Position numbers and translations under genes: made by a program. A DNA stretch of 39,357 nt. Source: a virus. Positions 15,860-25,400 of this stretch are shown in pieces. Where the stretch lies: positions 1 through 39,357 of the IMG/VR virus record IMGVR_UViG_3300017788_000070. The stretch is one strand, 5' to 3'. A model generated the notes under the pieces. That model saw only the letters and a list, made by a program, of their open reading frames with translations, made no database searches and was not told where the DNA came from. The stretch's first letter is position 1. Every line of letters starts with the position of its first letter.

Positions 15860-17719
15860 TCAGTAGGTGCCTTTTGGATTCTTTGAGATTTCTCCAGTAG
15901 CCAAAGCTGGAATCCAGGATGTACCGTGTATCTGGGAGGTAGACCCCCGCTGTACATTATCCAAAAAGGTCTTTTTAAGATTAAATCCTCCAAGTTGAAC
16001 CATCCAATCTCTGTCTCCGAGCAATGACATCATAGCTCTGGTCATAGTTGGTTTAAATGGAGGAGGATTTTTATGAACGATCACGTCTGAGAATCCACTT
16101 TCTTTTAGCTCTTTGACTACAGTGGGAGTTATACGAGTTCCAATAGAATAGTGCAAAATTGGTTTTTCTAAATAATGATTTAGATATTTAGAAGGATTTC
16201 CAGTTTGAAAGCCTTGTCTTGGTTTATATCTTGAAGCTAAATAATCATAACTTACTGTGTCTTCTGGATATGCCCCTTCTACCACATCGGACTCAGTCAG
16301 CTCTACTTGATTAATCAAACCTCTTGCAACTACTTCGACATTTCTACGATGAACCGGCAGTCCATTCTCTTGTAAAGCAGATTTAAATTGTTTTACAAAG
16401 TGTCTGCGAGCTTCTCCAATTCCTTTAAGCTCAGCAATATCCTTTGGATTAATTATACCATCAGATAAGGCATCTCCAGCTTCTAACGTTTGACCTTGTC
16501 TAACGGACACTGATTGCTCTACCGGAACATAGTATTTTTCATTATTTACATAAACATAGTTTCCGCCTTGAGGAGCAGATTCTATTTTCCCAACAATGCC
16601 GTCCGCTTTAGATACCGGAGCTCCGTCTGTAAAAGTTTTTGGAACTTCTATGAGTTGATTTAAATAGTTAAAGCCAGTTACACTTCTTTTTGCCCTGCCT
16701 TTTGACACTCCCCCTGAGTGCTTGGAATTCAACATGCCCTGGCTTATAGGTTCTGCAATTGCCTGAGCAGCAGTAATCCCTACATTCATACCTATTTCTG
16801 CAAGTTTACCGTGCTCTCTTATTCCGGCAGCCAGTCTGGGCAGTCCACCAATTCCACTTACGGCTGCGATAGGAGAGTAGATCATAATGTTCTTCTTGCC
16901 AGATACGTTTAAGGCCTTTAGTACGGCAGCATCCACATACGTACCTTTCTTAAACTGCCCCTCATCTCTAGCAAGCACTCCACCTATATTATCTGGATCG
17001 TTTACTTCTACTATAAGTCCTTGGCCGTCTTCAATGTCCTCATCCGTAACAACAAGCCTATGTGCAGAGGCAGTAAGACGTTTAGCAAAATACCCAGCAT
17101 CGCCTACGGCCAATTTAGTATCAATAGCTCCTGCTCTAGCGCCATACGATCCCGCCCAGTACTCCACGGGATCCACGCCCTCTGAGTATGAATTCAGCAC
17201 AGGAATGGGAACGGGGCGACCTTTATTATCGCCGTAGAGAAGATCGCTGCCAATCATAGAGGCTAGCTGATCTTTGTTTCCACGTGCTCCTGCATATACC
17301 TGCATGGCAAAGGGATTGTCGTTTTGCAGTAACTCCTGATACACTTTATTTGCCAGAGTTTTTTGATACTTTAAAGCTACATCTACTATAGCCTCATTTC
17401 TTTGGACAGGATCCTTTACAGACCTGACAATCTCGCGTACTTCCTGTCTTAACGCATTTGTTATATCGCGTTTAATCTTTGGCGGCTTAAGACTTTCAAG
17501 ACTAAAACTAGACGAAGACGATTGTCTTGCGCTCTTCAAGCCAATCAAAGTAAGTTGCTGAACCATCTCCCTGTACTTATCGGGAGTCAATTTAGAGGCC
17601 ATTTCCGTTAGAAATTTCCTCATAGAGGTCTTGTCCCAGGTTCTTCCGTAGTCTCTGCTGTCTTCTGGAAGAGCAGAATTTATCAGCAGTTGTCCCACGG
17701 TTGTTACTGTCGGTTCCAT
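15860..17719 (-). CDS. RNA polymerase beta-prime subunit, C-terminal-half homologue
   Basis: 619 aa from ATG 17719. The protein follows the cellular beta-prime (RpoC) sequence from just after the catalytic loop to the C terminus: TTVGQLLINSALP (about residues 6-18, beta-prime 'TSVGRALMLWIVP'), YAGARGNKDQLASMIG (142-157), YSEGVDPVEYW..SYGARAGAIDTKLA...AGYFAKRL...HRLVVTDED (bridge-helix region, 178-228), VGITAAQAIAEP (313-324) and a trigger-loop-like stretch ending SKHSGG (His334 in the catalytic-His position), NPKDIAELKGIGEAR (424-438), and DRDWMVQLGGFNLKKTFLD near the end. The NADFDGD metal site would be in a separate N-terminal half, not found in this window. The Cys zinc site before VGITAAQ is missing. 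It lies among virion genes, suggesting a virion-packaged phage polymerase as in phiKZ-type phages. The family call is strong; packaging is inferred. Confidence 0.88.
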   Translation of the reverse strand: MEPTVTTVGQLLINSALPEDSRDYGRTWDKTSMRKFLTEMASKLTPDKYREMVQQLTLIGLKSARQSSSSSFSLESLKPPKIKRDITNALRQEVREIVRSVKDPVQRNEAIVDVALKYQKTLANKVYQELLQNDNPFAMQVYAGARGNKDQLASMIGSDLLYGDNKGRPVPIPVLNSYSEGVDPVEYWAGSYGARAGAIDTKLAVGDAGYFAKRLTASAHRLVVTDEDIEDGQGLIVEVNDPDNIGGVLARDEGQFKKGTYVDAAVLKALNVSGKKNIMIYSPIAAVSGIGGLPRLAAGIREHGKLAEIGMNVGITAAQAIAEPISQGMLNSKHSGGVSKGRAKRSVTGFNYLNQLIEVPKTFTDGAPVSKADGIVGKIESAPQGGNYVYVNNEKYYVPVEQSVSVRQGQTLEAGDALSDGIINPKDIAELKGIGEARRHFVKQFKSALQENGLPVHRRNVEVVARGLINQVELTESDVVEGAYPEDTVSYDYLASRYKPRQGFQTGNPSKYLNHYLEKPILHYSIGTRITPTVVKELKESGFSDVIVHKNPPPFKPTMTRAMMSLLGDRDWMVQLGGFNLKKTFLDNVQRGSTSQIHGTSWIPALATGEISKNPKGTY

Positions 17720-18549
17720 GTCAACACCTCGGAACCACACTGAGTTGAAATAGCGGCATAGTGAGAATAAGGCTTGCCCTGTATAAATCTAACTGATCCG
17801 GCCTTGACTGCAGAGGGCGAATGCGGCAAAGCTCTTTGCCCTTCAAATTTAGGTCCCCCAGTCCAATCAACCAGCTTGTTTGCTAGTGTGTCGTATCCGG
17901 GTATTTTTGACAAAAGGCTTAATAAGAAACTAAGCCCCCCTCCAACACCTTTTCCAAATCCTCCCAGCCCGTTAAAAATATTTTGAATTTTAGAATTAAG
18001 ATACGTTGTGAGCCCTCTTGATTTAGCGGCACGAGCTAAGGGAGAATTCACATCTATGCTTGACATTAACTGACTTCTAAATTGATTTGAATGTTGGTCA
18101 GAATTTGTAAGCCAATCTCTTCCCGCACCGTAAAGAGCTTGAGCAGAATCTATCGGATTACGTAATCCATAGGCCGCCACGTTACTCCATCCGCCAAGCG
18201 CTTTCGCAATGCCTGAGGGGCCTTGAAAGTCTTTGTATAGATCTGATATATTTGCATCACCTTGACGCATTCTTCTTACAAATTCAGGATCATTTGCAGC
18301 GCCCAGCACCCTTTGTCCTGCTGAAGAGATTCCCTGCATATATTCAGGTGTAAATCCCTTTTCTTGCATAGTCATATTGTATTCATCGGATCCTGGGGCC
18401 AAATGTCCGTAGGTCTGTATATCTCTGCTGACCAGCTGTCCGTATTGTTCTGGACTTTCCGCTTTATAAGCAGAATTATATAAATTGCCCCTAAAAGGAT
18501 TTGGGGTATAGGCCATCTTAACCAAGAGTTGTCTAACAGGGTCAATCAT
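17704..18549 (-). CDS. Unrecognised structural/internal virion protein candidate
   Basis: 281 aa, ATG 18549, 4 nt after the small 75-aa gene, with GAGGTG about 10 nt upstream. Composition is balanced with many Gly, Ser and Asn. The N terminus MIDPVRQLLVKMAYTPNPFR is amphipathic. Residues 195-225 (FGKGVGGGLSFLLSLLSKIP) form a Gly-rich hydrophobic stretch that could insert in a membrane. The C-terminal SVRFIQGKPYSHYAAISTQC has the style of a processed phage protein. Its 3' end overlaps the start of the polymerase-like gene by 16 bp, so the two are translationally linked. No family recognised. Confidence 0.65.
   Translation of the reverse strand: MIDPVRQLLVKMAYTPNPFRGNLYNSAYKAESPEQYGQLVSRDIQTYGHLAPGSDEYNMTMQEKGFTPEYMQGISSAGQRVLGAANDPEFVRRMRQGDANISDLYKDFQGPSGIAKALGGWSNVAAYGLRNPIDSAQALYGAGRDWLTNSDQHSNQFRSQLMSSIDVNSPLARAAKSRGLTTYLNSKIQNIFNGLGGFGKGVGGGLSFLLSLLSKIPGYDTLANKLVDWTGGPKFEGQRALPHSPSAVKAGSVRFIQGKPYSHYAAISTQCGSEVLTWNRQ
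17725..17730 (-). promoter_or_regulatory. Ribosome binding site deciding the 17719 start
   Basis: GAGGTG lies 5 nt before ATG 17719, inside the end of the upstream gene. The longer frame from ATG 17740 would overlap that gene by 37 bp and places this site within the coding region; beta-prime similarity also begins only after residue 5 of the shorter form. Confidence 0.6.
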
Positions 18550-18553
18550 TGAC

Positions 18554-18781
18554 TTAATTCACCTCTTCAAGTTTCGGATTGTCTATATCCATTCCGGTGA
18601 TTAACTTGACTTCTTGTTTAAAATTATCTAGCCCCGCATGAGTAAATTTGTATGTCCCTGCTGGAGTTAAGATTACTGCGAATATAACCTGATCGTTATC
18701 GTCGTATATTAGTATAGAAGATAAATTCTTCTCATACCTAGGTGGTACTAAAATATTGGACTTTTGAAGCCTAGCTCTCAT
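18554..18781 (-). CDS. Small uncharacterised protein
   Basis: 75 aa, ATG 18781, overlapping the Pro/Met-rich gene by 4 bp (ATGA). It begins with a basic segment (MRARLQKSNILVPPRYEKN), then has a strand pair SILIYDDNDQVIFAVILTPA around a turn, then GLDNFKQEVKLITGMDIDN. This compact layout (basic start, YDD..G/N strand pair, short helix) is common in small proteins encoded between structural genes of large phages. The four-base overlap shows coupled translation with its neighbours. Function unknown. Confidence 0.6.
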   Translation of the reverse strand: MRARLQKSNILVPPRYEKNLSSILIYDDNDQVIFAVILTPAGTYKFTHAGLDNFKQEVKLITGMDIDNPKLEEVN

Positions 18782-19257
18782 CTAAGTAACTCTGTAATAG
18801 TTTTTATATAATTATTGAAATCTTCATCGTCTACAGAAGCTTGCGCAATCATTCCCGGAGGGGGAGCTGAAGGCAGTCCCATCATTGCTGGGTCTACTCC
18901 GCCGCCCATCCCAGAAGGTGCGCCCATCATCGCAGGGTCCGTAGGAGGGGGAGATCCTGCTGGAGGTAATCCTCCTCCGCCTAGAAGTTGCATCATAGCT
19001 ATTTGCGCATCCATCAACTGTTGCAACATATCTTTGATAGATGCAATTTCTTGTTCAATTGGAGCAGCTGGAGCAGCAGGCGCTCCGCCCATCATTGCAG
19101 GATCCATAGGTGGTGCTCCGCCCATCATTGCAGGATCCATAGGTGGTGCCCCCATAGGGGGTTGTCCCGGCGGAGGAACTGGGTTACCGCCAGGAGCTGG
19201 AATAACAGCTTGCTTTGATCTGCCGCCGATAAAGAAATCTAGATAATTGTTTGGCAT
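18778..19257 (-). CDS. Pro/Met/Gly-rich repeat protein
   Basis: 159 aa, ATG 19257, weak GGGTG site. Residues 20-60 consist of Pro, Gly, Ala and Met, with two identical copies of an 11-residue unit containing PPMDPAMMGGA and further DPAMMG copies near residues 108 and 122. A central helix, APIEQEIASIKDMLQQLMDA (about 69-88), could oligomerise, and the end YIKTITELLR is helical. Similar Pro/Met-rich proteins with a short central helix occur next to structural genes in other large phages; I know no proven role. A partial copy of its central helix coding region lies upstream at 19345-19390. Low-complexity composition limits any homology call. Confidence 0.68.
   Translation of the reverse strand: MPNNYLDFFIGGRSKQAVIPAPGGNPVPPPGQPPMGAPPMDPAMMGGAPPMDPAMMGGAPAAPAAPIEQEIASIKDMLQQLMDAQIAMMQLLGGGGLPPAGSPPPTDPAMMGAPSGMGGGVDPAMMGLPSAPPPGMIAQASVDDEDFNNYIKTITELLR
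19082..19147 (-). repeat. Tandem repeat, 2 x 33 bp, in the Pro/Met-rich gene
   Basis: Two identical 33-bp units (19082-19114 and 19115-19147) encode the duplicated 11-residue PPMDPAMMG unit. Exact identity between the units points to a recent slippage or duplication event. Confidence 0.9.
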
Positions 19258-19309
19258 GTTTCACCCATTTTACACAATTAGCAATTTTCAAGACTTGTAA
19301 TTGTTATAC

Positions 19310-19402
19310 CTATAAATTTAAATTTACATTAATAGGGGCTAATTGCAACATATCTTCGATAGATGCAATTTCTGGCTTAATTGGAGCAGCAAGCGACCCG
19401 CC
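19310..19402 (-). pseudogene. Remnant copy of the Pro/Met-rich gene's central helix
   Basis: Between the giant gene and the 159-aa gene, 19345-19390 matches 19023-19068 over 46 nt with 4 mismatches by eye. The minus-strand frame reads GSLAAPIKPEIASIEDMLQL, against PAAPIEQEIASIKDMLQQL in the intact gene, and stops at TAG 19310-19312. It has no start codon and is in a different frame from the end of the giant gene. It is most simply a decayed or partial duplication. Confidence 0.65.
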
Positions 19403-19404
19403 TA

Positions 19405-22400
19405 TCAGTCAATGCCCGTGGTGGGCGGCTCAGTTTGTTCCGTAGACGGTGGCAAGCCTGGGGGATATTTACGTGGAAGAAATGGAGATGCCTGCACACC
19501 AGACAAACATATTTGTGTATGCGTAGTGCAATGTATATTTGCGTAGCCGAGATTTACTCCACTAAGTTTAAGTGGAGCGCGTTGGACGTTAAATGCTGCA
19601 TTTATACTTCCTACACAACCTACTCTGCAGGAGCAAACGCAAGATTTTCCATCTATCGTAAACTTGCAGGAAAGTTCAACATAATTTATGGTGACTATGT
19701 TTCCAAAATCAGCGCCGTCAATATTTAACTTCCCTATAATTGGAACTGGGCTGTATGCCGTATACAGCAGGGAAAGTTTTGGCGGATATAAAGAAACACC
19801 ACTGCATCCATAGATAGTCTCGCAATCGTTAGCCCCGGATATCTTAAGTAAAGAATTAACGGATGACTGCAAACCTACTAATAAATATAAACTTGCTGCC
19901 TCAGTAGATACTTTGGCATTAACAAGTTTAGTGGAAATTGTTAATTTTAAATCAGCCGGTACTAAATTTAATCGGGGTGTCGCACCTCCTTGTAAAAGTT
20001 TTGTATTACTATCTATAATTAAAGTAGGGGCAGATACTTTAAACTTACAAAGACTTACATTTACAAATATAACATTGCTTTGATTTAACTTTACACTAAA
20101 TTCAGCAAGTACTGGAGCATGGTGATCTGCTGGTTGAGTAGGAGTACTCATTCTTTGACCCCTATGTGAAACAGTCACATCAAACAATCCTACCCAGCTT
20201 TGAGGACGTCCTGAGGTTTCGATTAACTTATTAGTCTCTACGGACAAAAGATCATTATAGTTATACAAAAGCGGCAATTCATAAACTTCAATGGGATCTT
20301 GACCTGGAGCTGTATTTTTATAGGGGTGATTACTAGGAAGACTTGCTTGCAGATTAAACTTATGAGCAAGATAGCCTTCTACGATATTTATCTGTGTTTC
20401 AGTTAAGGACTCCTCAAATGCAAGTACTTCTGCATATATGTCATCGCTATCTACGTAGCTATAAGTAGTACTTGATCCAGAAGTAAATCCCACAACAGGG
20501 CGGGACATGTTGTACCTGGTTGGATGAGATCCAGAGGAAATCAAATTGCTCTGAAAAGTACTCTCTATATCTATTTCAGCACCATTTATTCTTATACCGT
20601 TATAAGTGGGGGATCCATAATAGGCGCACGCTATATTGTTACCAGTTACGGGAGAAACTGAAATAGCAGTCTTTTTCAATTGGTCATAGTACAGAACGGG
20701 CCTGCCTTGATGAAATCCAAAACCTGAAACTTTATTGGCACTCGATGATATGTAAGTCTTTCCAAATGCCAAGTTATAGTTAGAGCTAGATACGGTCTTG
20801 TTGTATACGATAAAATAAGTAAAGGCACTTAGTCCTAAAGACATAGAAGAAGTAACTAAGTCGTCTTCCTGAGAGGAAACCTTATCGAATTGTGCGCCTC
20901 TGTAAGAGCCATTGAATACAACTGATAAAGGTCTTCGAAGAGCAGAGGTAGGTGCAAAGTTAGCAGCACTAGTAGTATTGCTGCCGCTAGAGGCCCAGCT
21001 AGACACTTCGCTGCTAGGAGTAGGTAGAGATGTACTCTTATACCAAACCAATGGCAATGATACGGTGCTCGATGCGCCCGGCTCCCAATTTAAAATCTCA
21101 GCTATTCTTCCCGCTACATGGGCTCCATTACCAGAAGATAACAGTGCTTCCGTTCTGGCCGTTCCTCCAAATCTCCCTCTTAAATATGAGGGATATGTAA
21201 TTGGATTAACTGTGGTAAGTGATATAGAAGTGGCGTTTTCTGAAATGCCGGATACTGTTTCTGAAGTGCCATAGTCAATATTTTGCAAATTAAGCTGAGT
21301 ATCATCTATAGAACGCAAAATATAATCTGCTGCTGTAGAGTTATCTGAAATATCTTCTGGTTGCCGCAAAACTTTTTGTCCTAGGATACGAGAATCGAGA
21401 TTCATCCCAAACAAAGAAGCAGAATTTATTTCACACGATACACCAGAGTGTGGCATAACTGACAGCACGTATTGAGTATCAAGTCCAGTTGCTGCTCCAG
21501 ATGGCCAAGTGTCCACGCAGGAGAAGGTTTCTGCAAAGTGAACAGGTTTATCTATTGAGACTACCTCAGTGTCTCCAGTGGCTATAAACTTTCTAATATT
21601 AGTTTTTATTCCATTAAAATATCTATCCAGAGCTACCACTACAGCCCAGGAGTCGACTGCACCAAAAAGACCTGCCACATAAGACATTCCTATCAAAGAG
21701 CTGTCACCAAACTTAGCTTTATCTGTATAGTCATACATTGACACATCTGGTAAAGAAAAGTATTTTCTAATAATACTGGTGTCTATACTGTAGTCAACAG
21801 AAGATGATGCTCCGACGGAGTCTTGGTATCCCCACTTGACCATTTGTCCGACGGATGTCAGTGCATATATATGAGATCTATATGTGCTTACTTGTGCGAT
21901 AACGGCATCCTGAAGACTCTCAGTGGGAATTGAACGCAATGCTATTGTAAACGGTGGAACTGGATAGTCTGGTATAGTGCACGCTGCGGGTATAAGGTCC
22001 CCTCCAACTATCTGTATAGCGTTAGTGTCTCTATCAACTATTATCGTATATCCAGAGCCAAACATGTGGTCTCCGGTACTGTGCTCCCATTGTTTGAATC
22101 TGCCGGCAGCAACAATCTTAGCTTTCTTTGTACCGCCTCTGCGATATACAGCAGGAATATTTATGGCGTCTGTTACTCTAGATGTATCTTCTCTATAGGC
22201 CGTTTGGCAATTGACACCATAATATGGCTCGCCTTGTGGAGTTCTTACGCTAGTTGGACGATTAAAATAAAAACTATGCGTTGGAGGCAGTATCTGATTG
22301 CACAGATATCCAGAAGTATGAACCATATAGCCTTCTACCAACTCTGAATCAAGCGTGTTCTCGTCTCCTTCAGTGAGGTCTTCATGGCCATTCCTATTTA

Positions 22401-25400
22401 TAAACATTAATCCTTTAGCAGATGGACCGCCGACAGGTACAAGGCAGTTAAATCCACTTGATGCAGACATTAATGCTGTAAATTTTCCACCTGCCGCAAC
22501 TTGTCCAACTATACTTGAATTATCAAGCGCATATTTAAAGCCGGGTATATCAGTTTGGCCGTGGGCATTATCCCCAAATGCTACGGCGCTGCCGACAGGC
22601 GCTGTAAACGCTCCTCCCGATATAGGTACCGTAAAGTTTTCAAATAAGTTTCCCGCTACATGATCTATTCCACAGCTTATGCTGGCAAACTTCATTGTGT
22701 TAAATGGCTCTGGTATTGGCGTATCTGGCCCGCTGGAAGATCCGTCATATCTTCCAAAAGACACAAGCGTTCTGTCCTGGCGAATGCCGACAGTCATTCG
22801 GTCGCCGCACTCTACATCTAACAGACCGGACACTTCGCCCTCAGGAGGAATAGCCCCATGAGTTGAACTGCCCCATACAAACGCGGTTCCATCGTTACGC
22901 AATACTGCAGCGTGTGCAAACCTGCAGGTCACCTTGGTAAGCGCGTCAATACTCTTTATCTTCTCGGGCGGCTCCAAATTAGACCCCGCTACATCACCCC
23001 AAAATATTAGCGAGCCCTCAGTTCCATTTATATCATCGCTAACTATTGCAAAATATGCGTTCTCAGCGCTAGCCATCGAGATAACATGTTTTAGATCCCC
23101 AAGATCTGTAGAAGTATAAAAGTAGTCTTCATTTCTAGCCCTAATGGAGTCAGGTATTTGATTTGCATAAGGAACTGCCGCCTGTGAACTCGTAACAGGG
23201 GGAGACACTACCACATGATTGTAAGGTCCAACTAAAGTCTCATTATCTGAATTTGGAGTTACGTTGACAGCAAGGCGATCGTCAGGTTCCGGTATGAAAG
23301 CCTGCCCCCTCCATTCAAGTTGACCTCCAGGCCCCGGACTTGCAGTCTGCTCTCTGTAATTGCTACCCCAGGCATAAACATTAGTGCCGTTGGAGGCAAC
23401 CATGTGGCTCGCACGCATTCCCCTGCCAAGAACCCAAGAACTACTTGGTGAAGCAGGTGCGTCGTTTGCTAAATTCCACTGGTCTGGAGGCTGCGTACTT
23501 CCAACTCCAGGACATAGTATAACACCAGACGAATTTACAACAAAAAAATGATCTTTAGTAGATCCAATTTTGTTTTGTACCAAAGCGCCGCTATTTCCAG
23601 ATGGACCACCCCAGCCGCTATAAGAATTATTTCCCCACCAATATACAAACCCATTGCTACTTTTTCTTGCTGCAATTCTGAAATAATTACATGCTATCTC
23701 CGTTACAGCTTGATTAGATATAGCGCTTGGAATATTTCCTCTATCGTCATCTATATTTCCAAACACCACAAGCGTATCGTCTGACTTGATCGCCACTGCA
23801 AAGCTATATCCGCATGCGACCTTCTTGCACGCCCCCAGATTTGCCGGCAAGGCACTATTGTTGTACAACCCCCACACATATAATTGACTGTTATCGCTTC
23901 TTATGCCAACTGCAAGCTGGCCTCCTATCTCAATATCTTTTAGTGGGGGAAGATTTGAAGGAAGAGGAATTATGCCGCTCGAGGGGGTGTAGCCAGCTGC
24001 TATTAAAGTTCCATCTTCGTTCAAAATTAACGTGGCTTCTCCATTAGTCACTACCTTTTTAACAGATGTATTATTGTCTGTAAATGTTTTTATAAGAGTA
24101 CGCTGAAAATATGAGTCAGCCCCCCAAGCAACAAGTTTGTCGGTCAATGTCTTAGCAACAGAAAAGTCATAGCCTAATGATATATTGGTTAAGTTTGCAG
24201 ATAAAGTTGTTTCAGGATAATAGCTTTGTGGCAATACCCTTCTGGTAATCGAGTCATAACATATGATACTGCCTGCTATGGCTGATTCTTCTCGACTACA
24301 GGGAATGTCATTTTCAATAAGTGGCGATGCGTCGAACGGCGTCGTCTCAGGCGGGGCGTAAATATCGACTGTGAATGTATTGTTGTTTGCATATCTTTCG
24401 CTAAGGGGACCTGCTATTTTAAATCCGTCTCTATATATAGTAATCTGACTAGGGGCGTAAGCATGATTAGAGCTATACTGGGGTTCACCAGGAAAAACTA
24501 CCTTAGGCCAAACTCTGAGATTTTGATTAACTCCAAGTATGTTGGACGGAGTACTAGAATCATGGTTATAGTTATAATCCATGATTGCATTTGTTGGGTC
24601 CCCTGTCATAAAATCTGTTATAGGTCCGAGGTATATTTTGAAAGAAGATCCCCCAGACGGAGCATATCTTGCAGTAACAGGTTGCGAACCGCTATATATT
24701 GTGTCCTGGGGCTCCACTGCGGAAATCTGTCTATAGGTTCTCTGCACTTTAGCCATGAAATAATTTTTTGGACCTACAATATCCTGTACGCCCTTTAGGA
24801 ATGGGCCTTGACCATAGTCCCCATTGCACAAATTTTGTGTTAAAGGTTCCTCGTATGCAGCTCCAAAATTAGCTTTAAAATCCCTGTTTTCATCGAGAGT
24901 GACCAGAGATCCTCTTACTTTATTCTTATTCTCGACGGCGTTCTTATACAGTGCAAAGAAATAGGAGTCCCCCGCCACAAACTTAGTCGCCCCTTGAGTT
25001 GGCATAAACATTCTATCAGTACTCTTTAGCGCGAAACTACTCACGGAGCTGTCGTAGATCCTACCAATATAGTGCATGAATTTGTCATACCTCAATGACG
25101 GCACTAAGTCAGATACGTATTTATTTTCAGGATCAGAAGCACTCTCCCACGGTATATACTCTCCGTCTACCTTTATAGAGAAAGTGATTCCCGGAGTCAC
25201 GGGATCGTCGTCAGGTGCGTGGACGCTACCCTGATTTTGCATTCCAATATATATAAGTTTTGGGGGAGAGGGAAAATACACACTATATTTAAGATTAGCG
25301 TTATTGCTGTCTCCTACAGCTATTCTGTATCCTAGAGGATCCGCTCTCGAAATAGACATCTTAAAAGAAATAAGCGCTAAAGGATTGACTTGCTGCAGTA

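Noticed and set aside
17720-17740. Longer start (ATG 17740) for the polymerase-like gene
   Set aside because: It overlaps the upstream gene by 37 bp; GAGGTG sits 5 nt before ATG 17719, and beta-prime similarity begins after that start.
18815-19246. Plus-strand open frame (143 codons) opposite the Pro/Met-rich gene
   Set aside because: A Gly/Ile/Pro-rich mirror of the low-complexity repeat gene; no ribosome binding site and the opposite strand has coupled neighbours.
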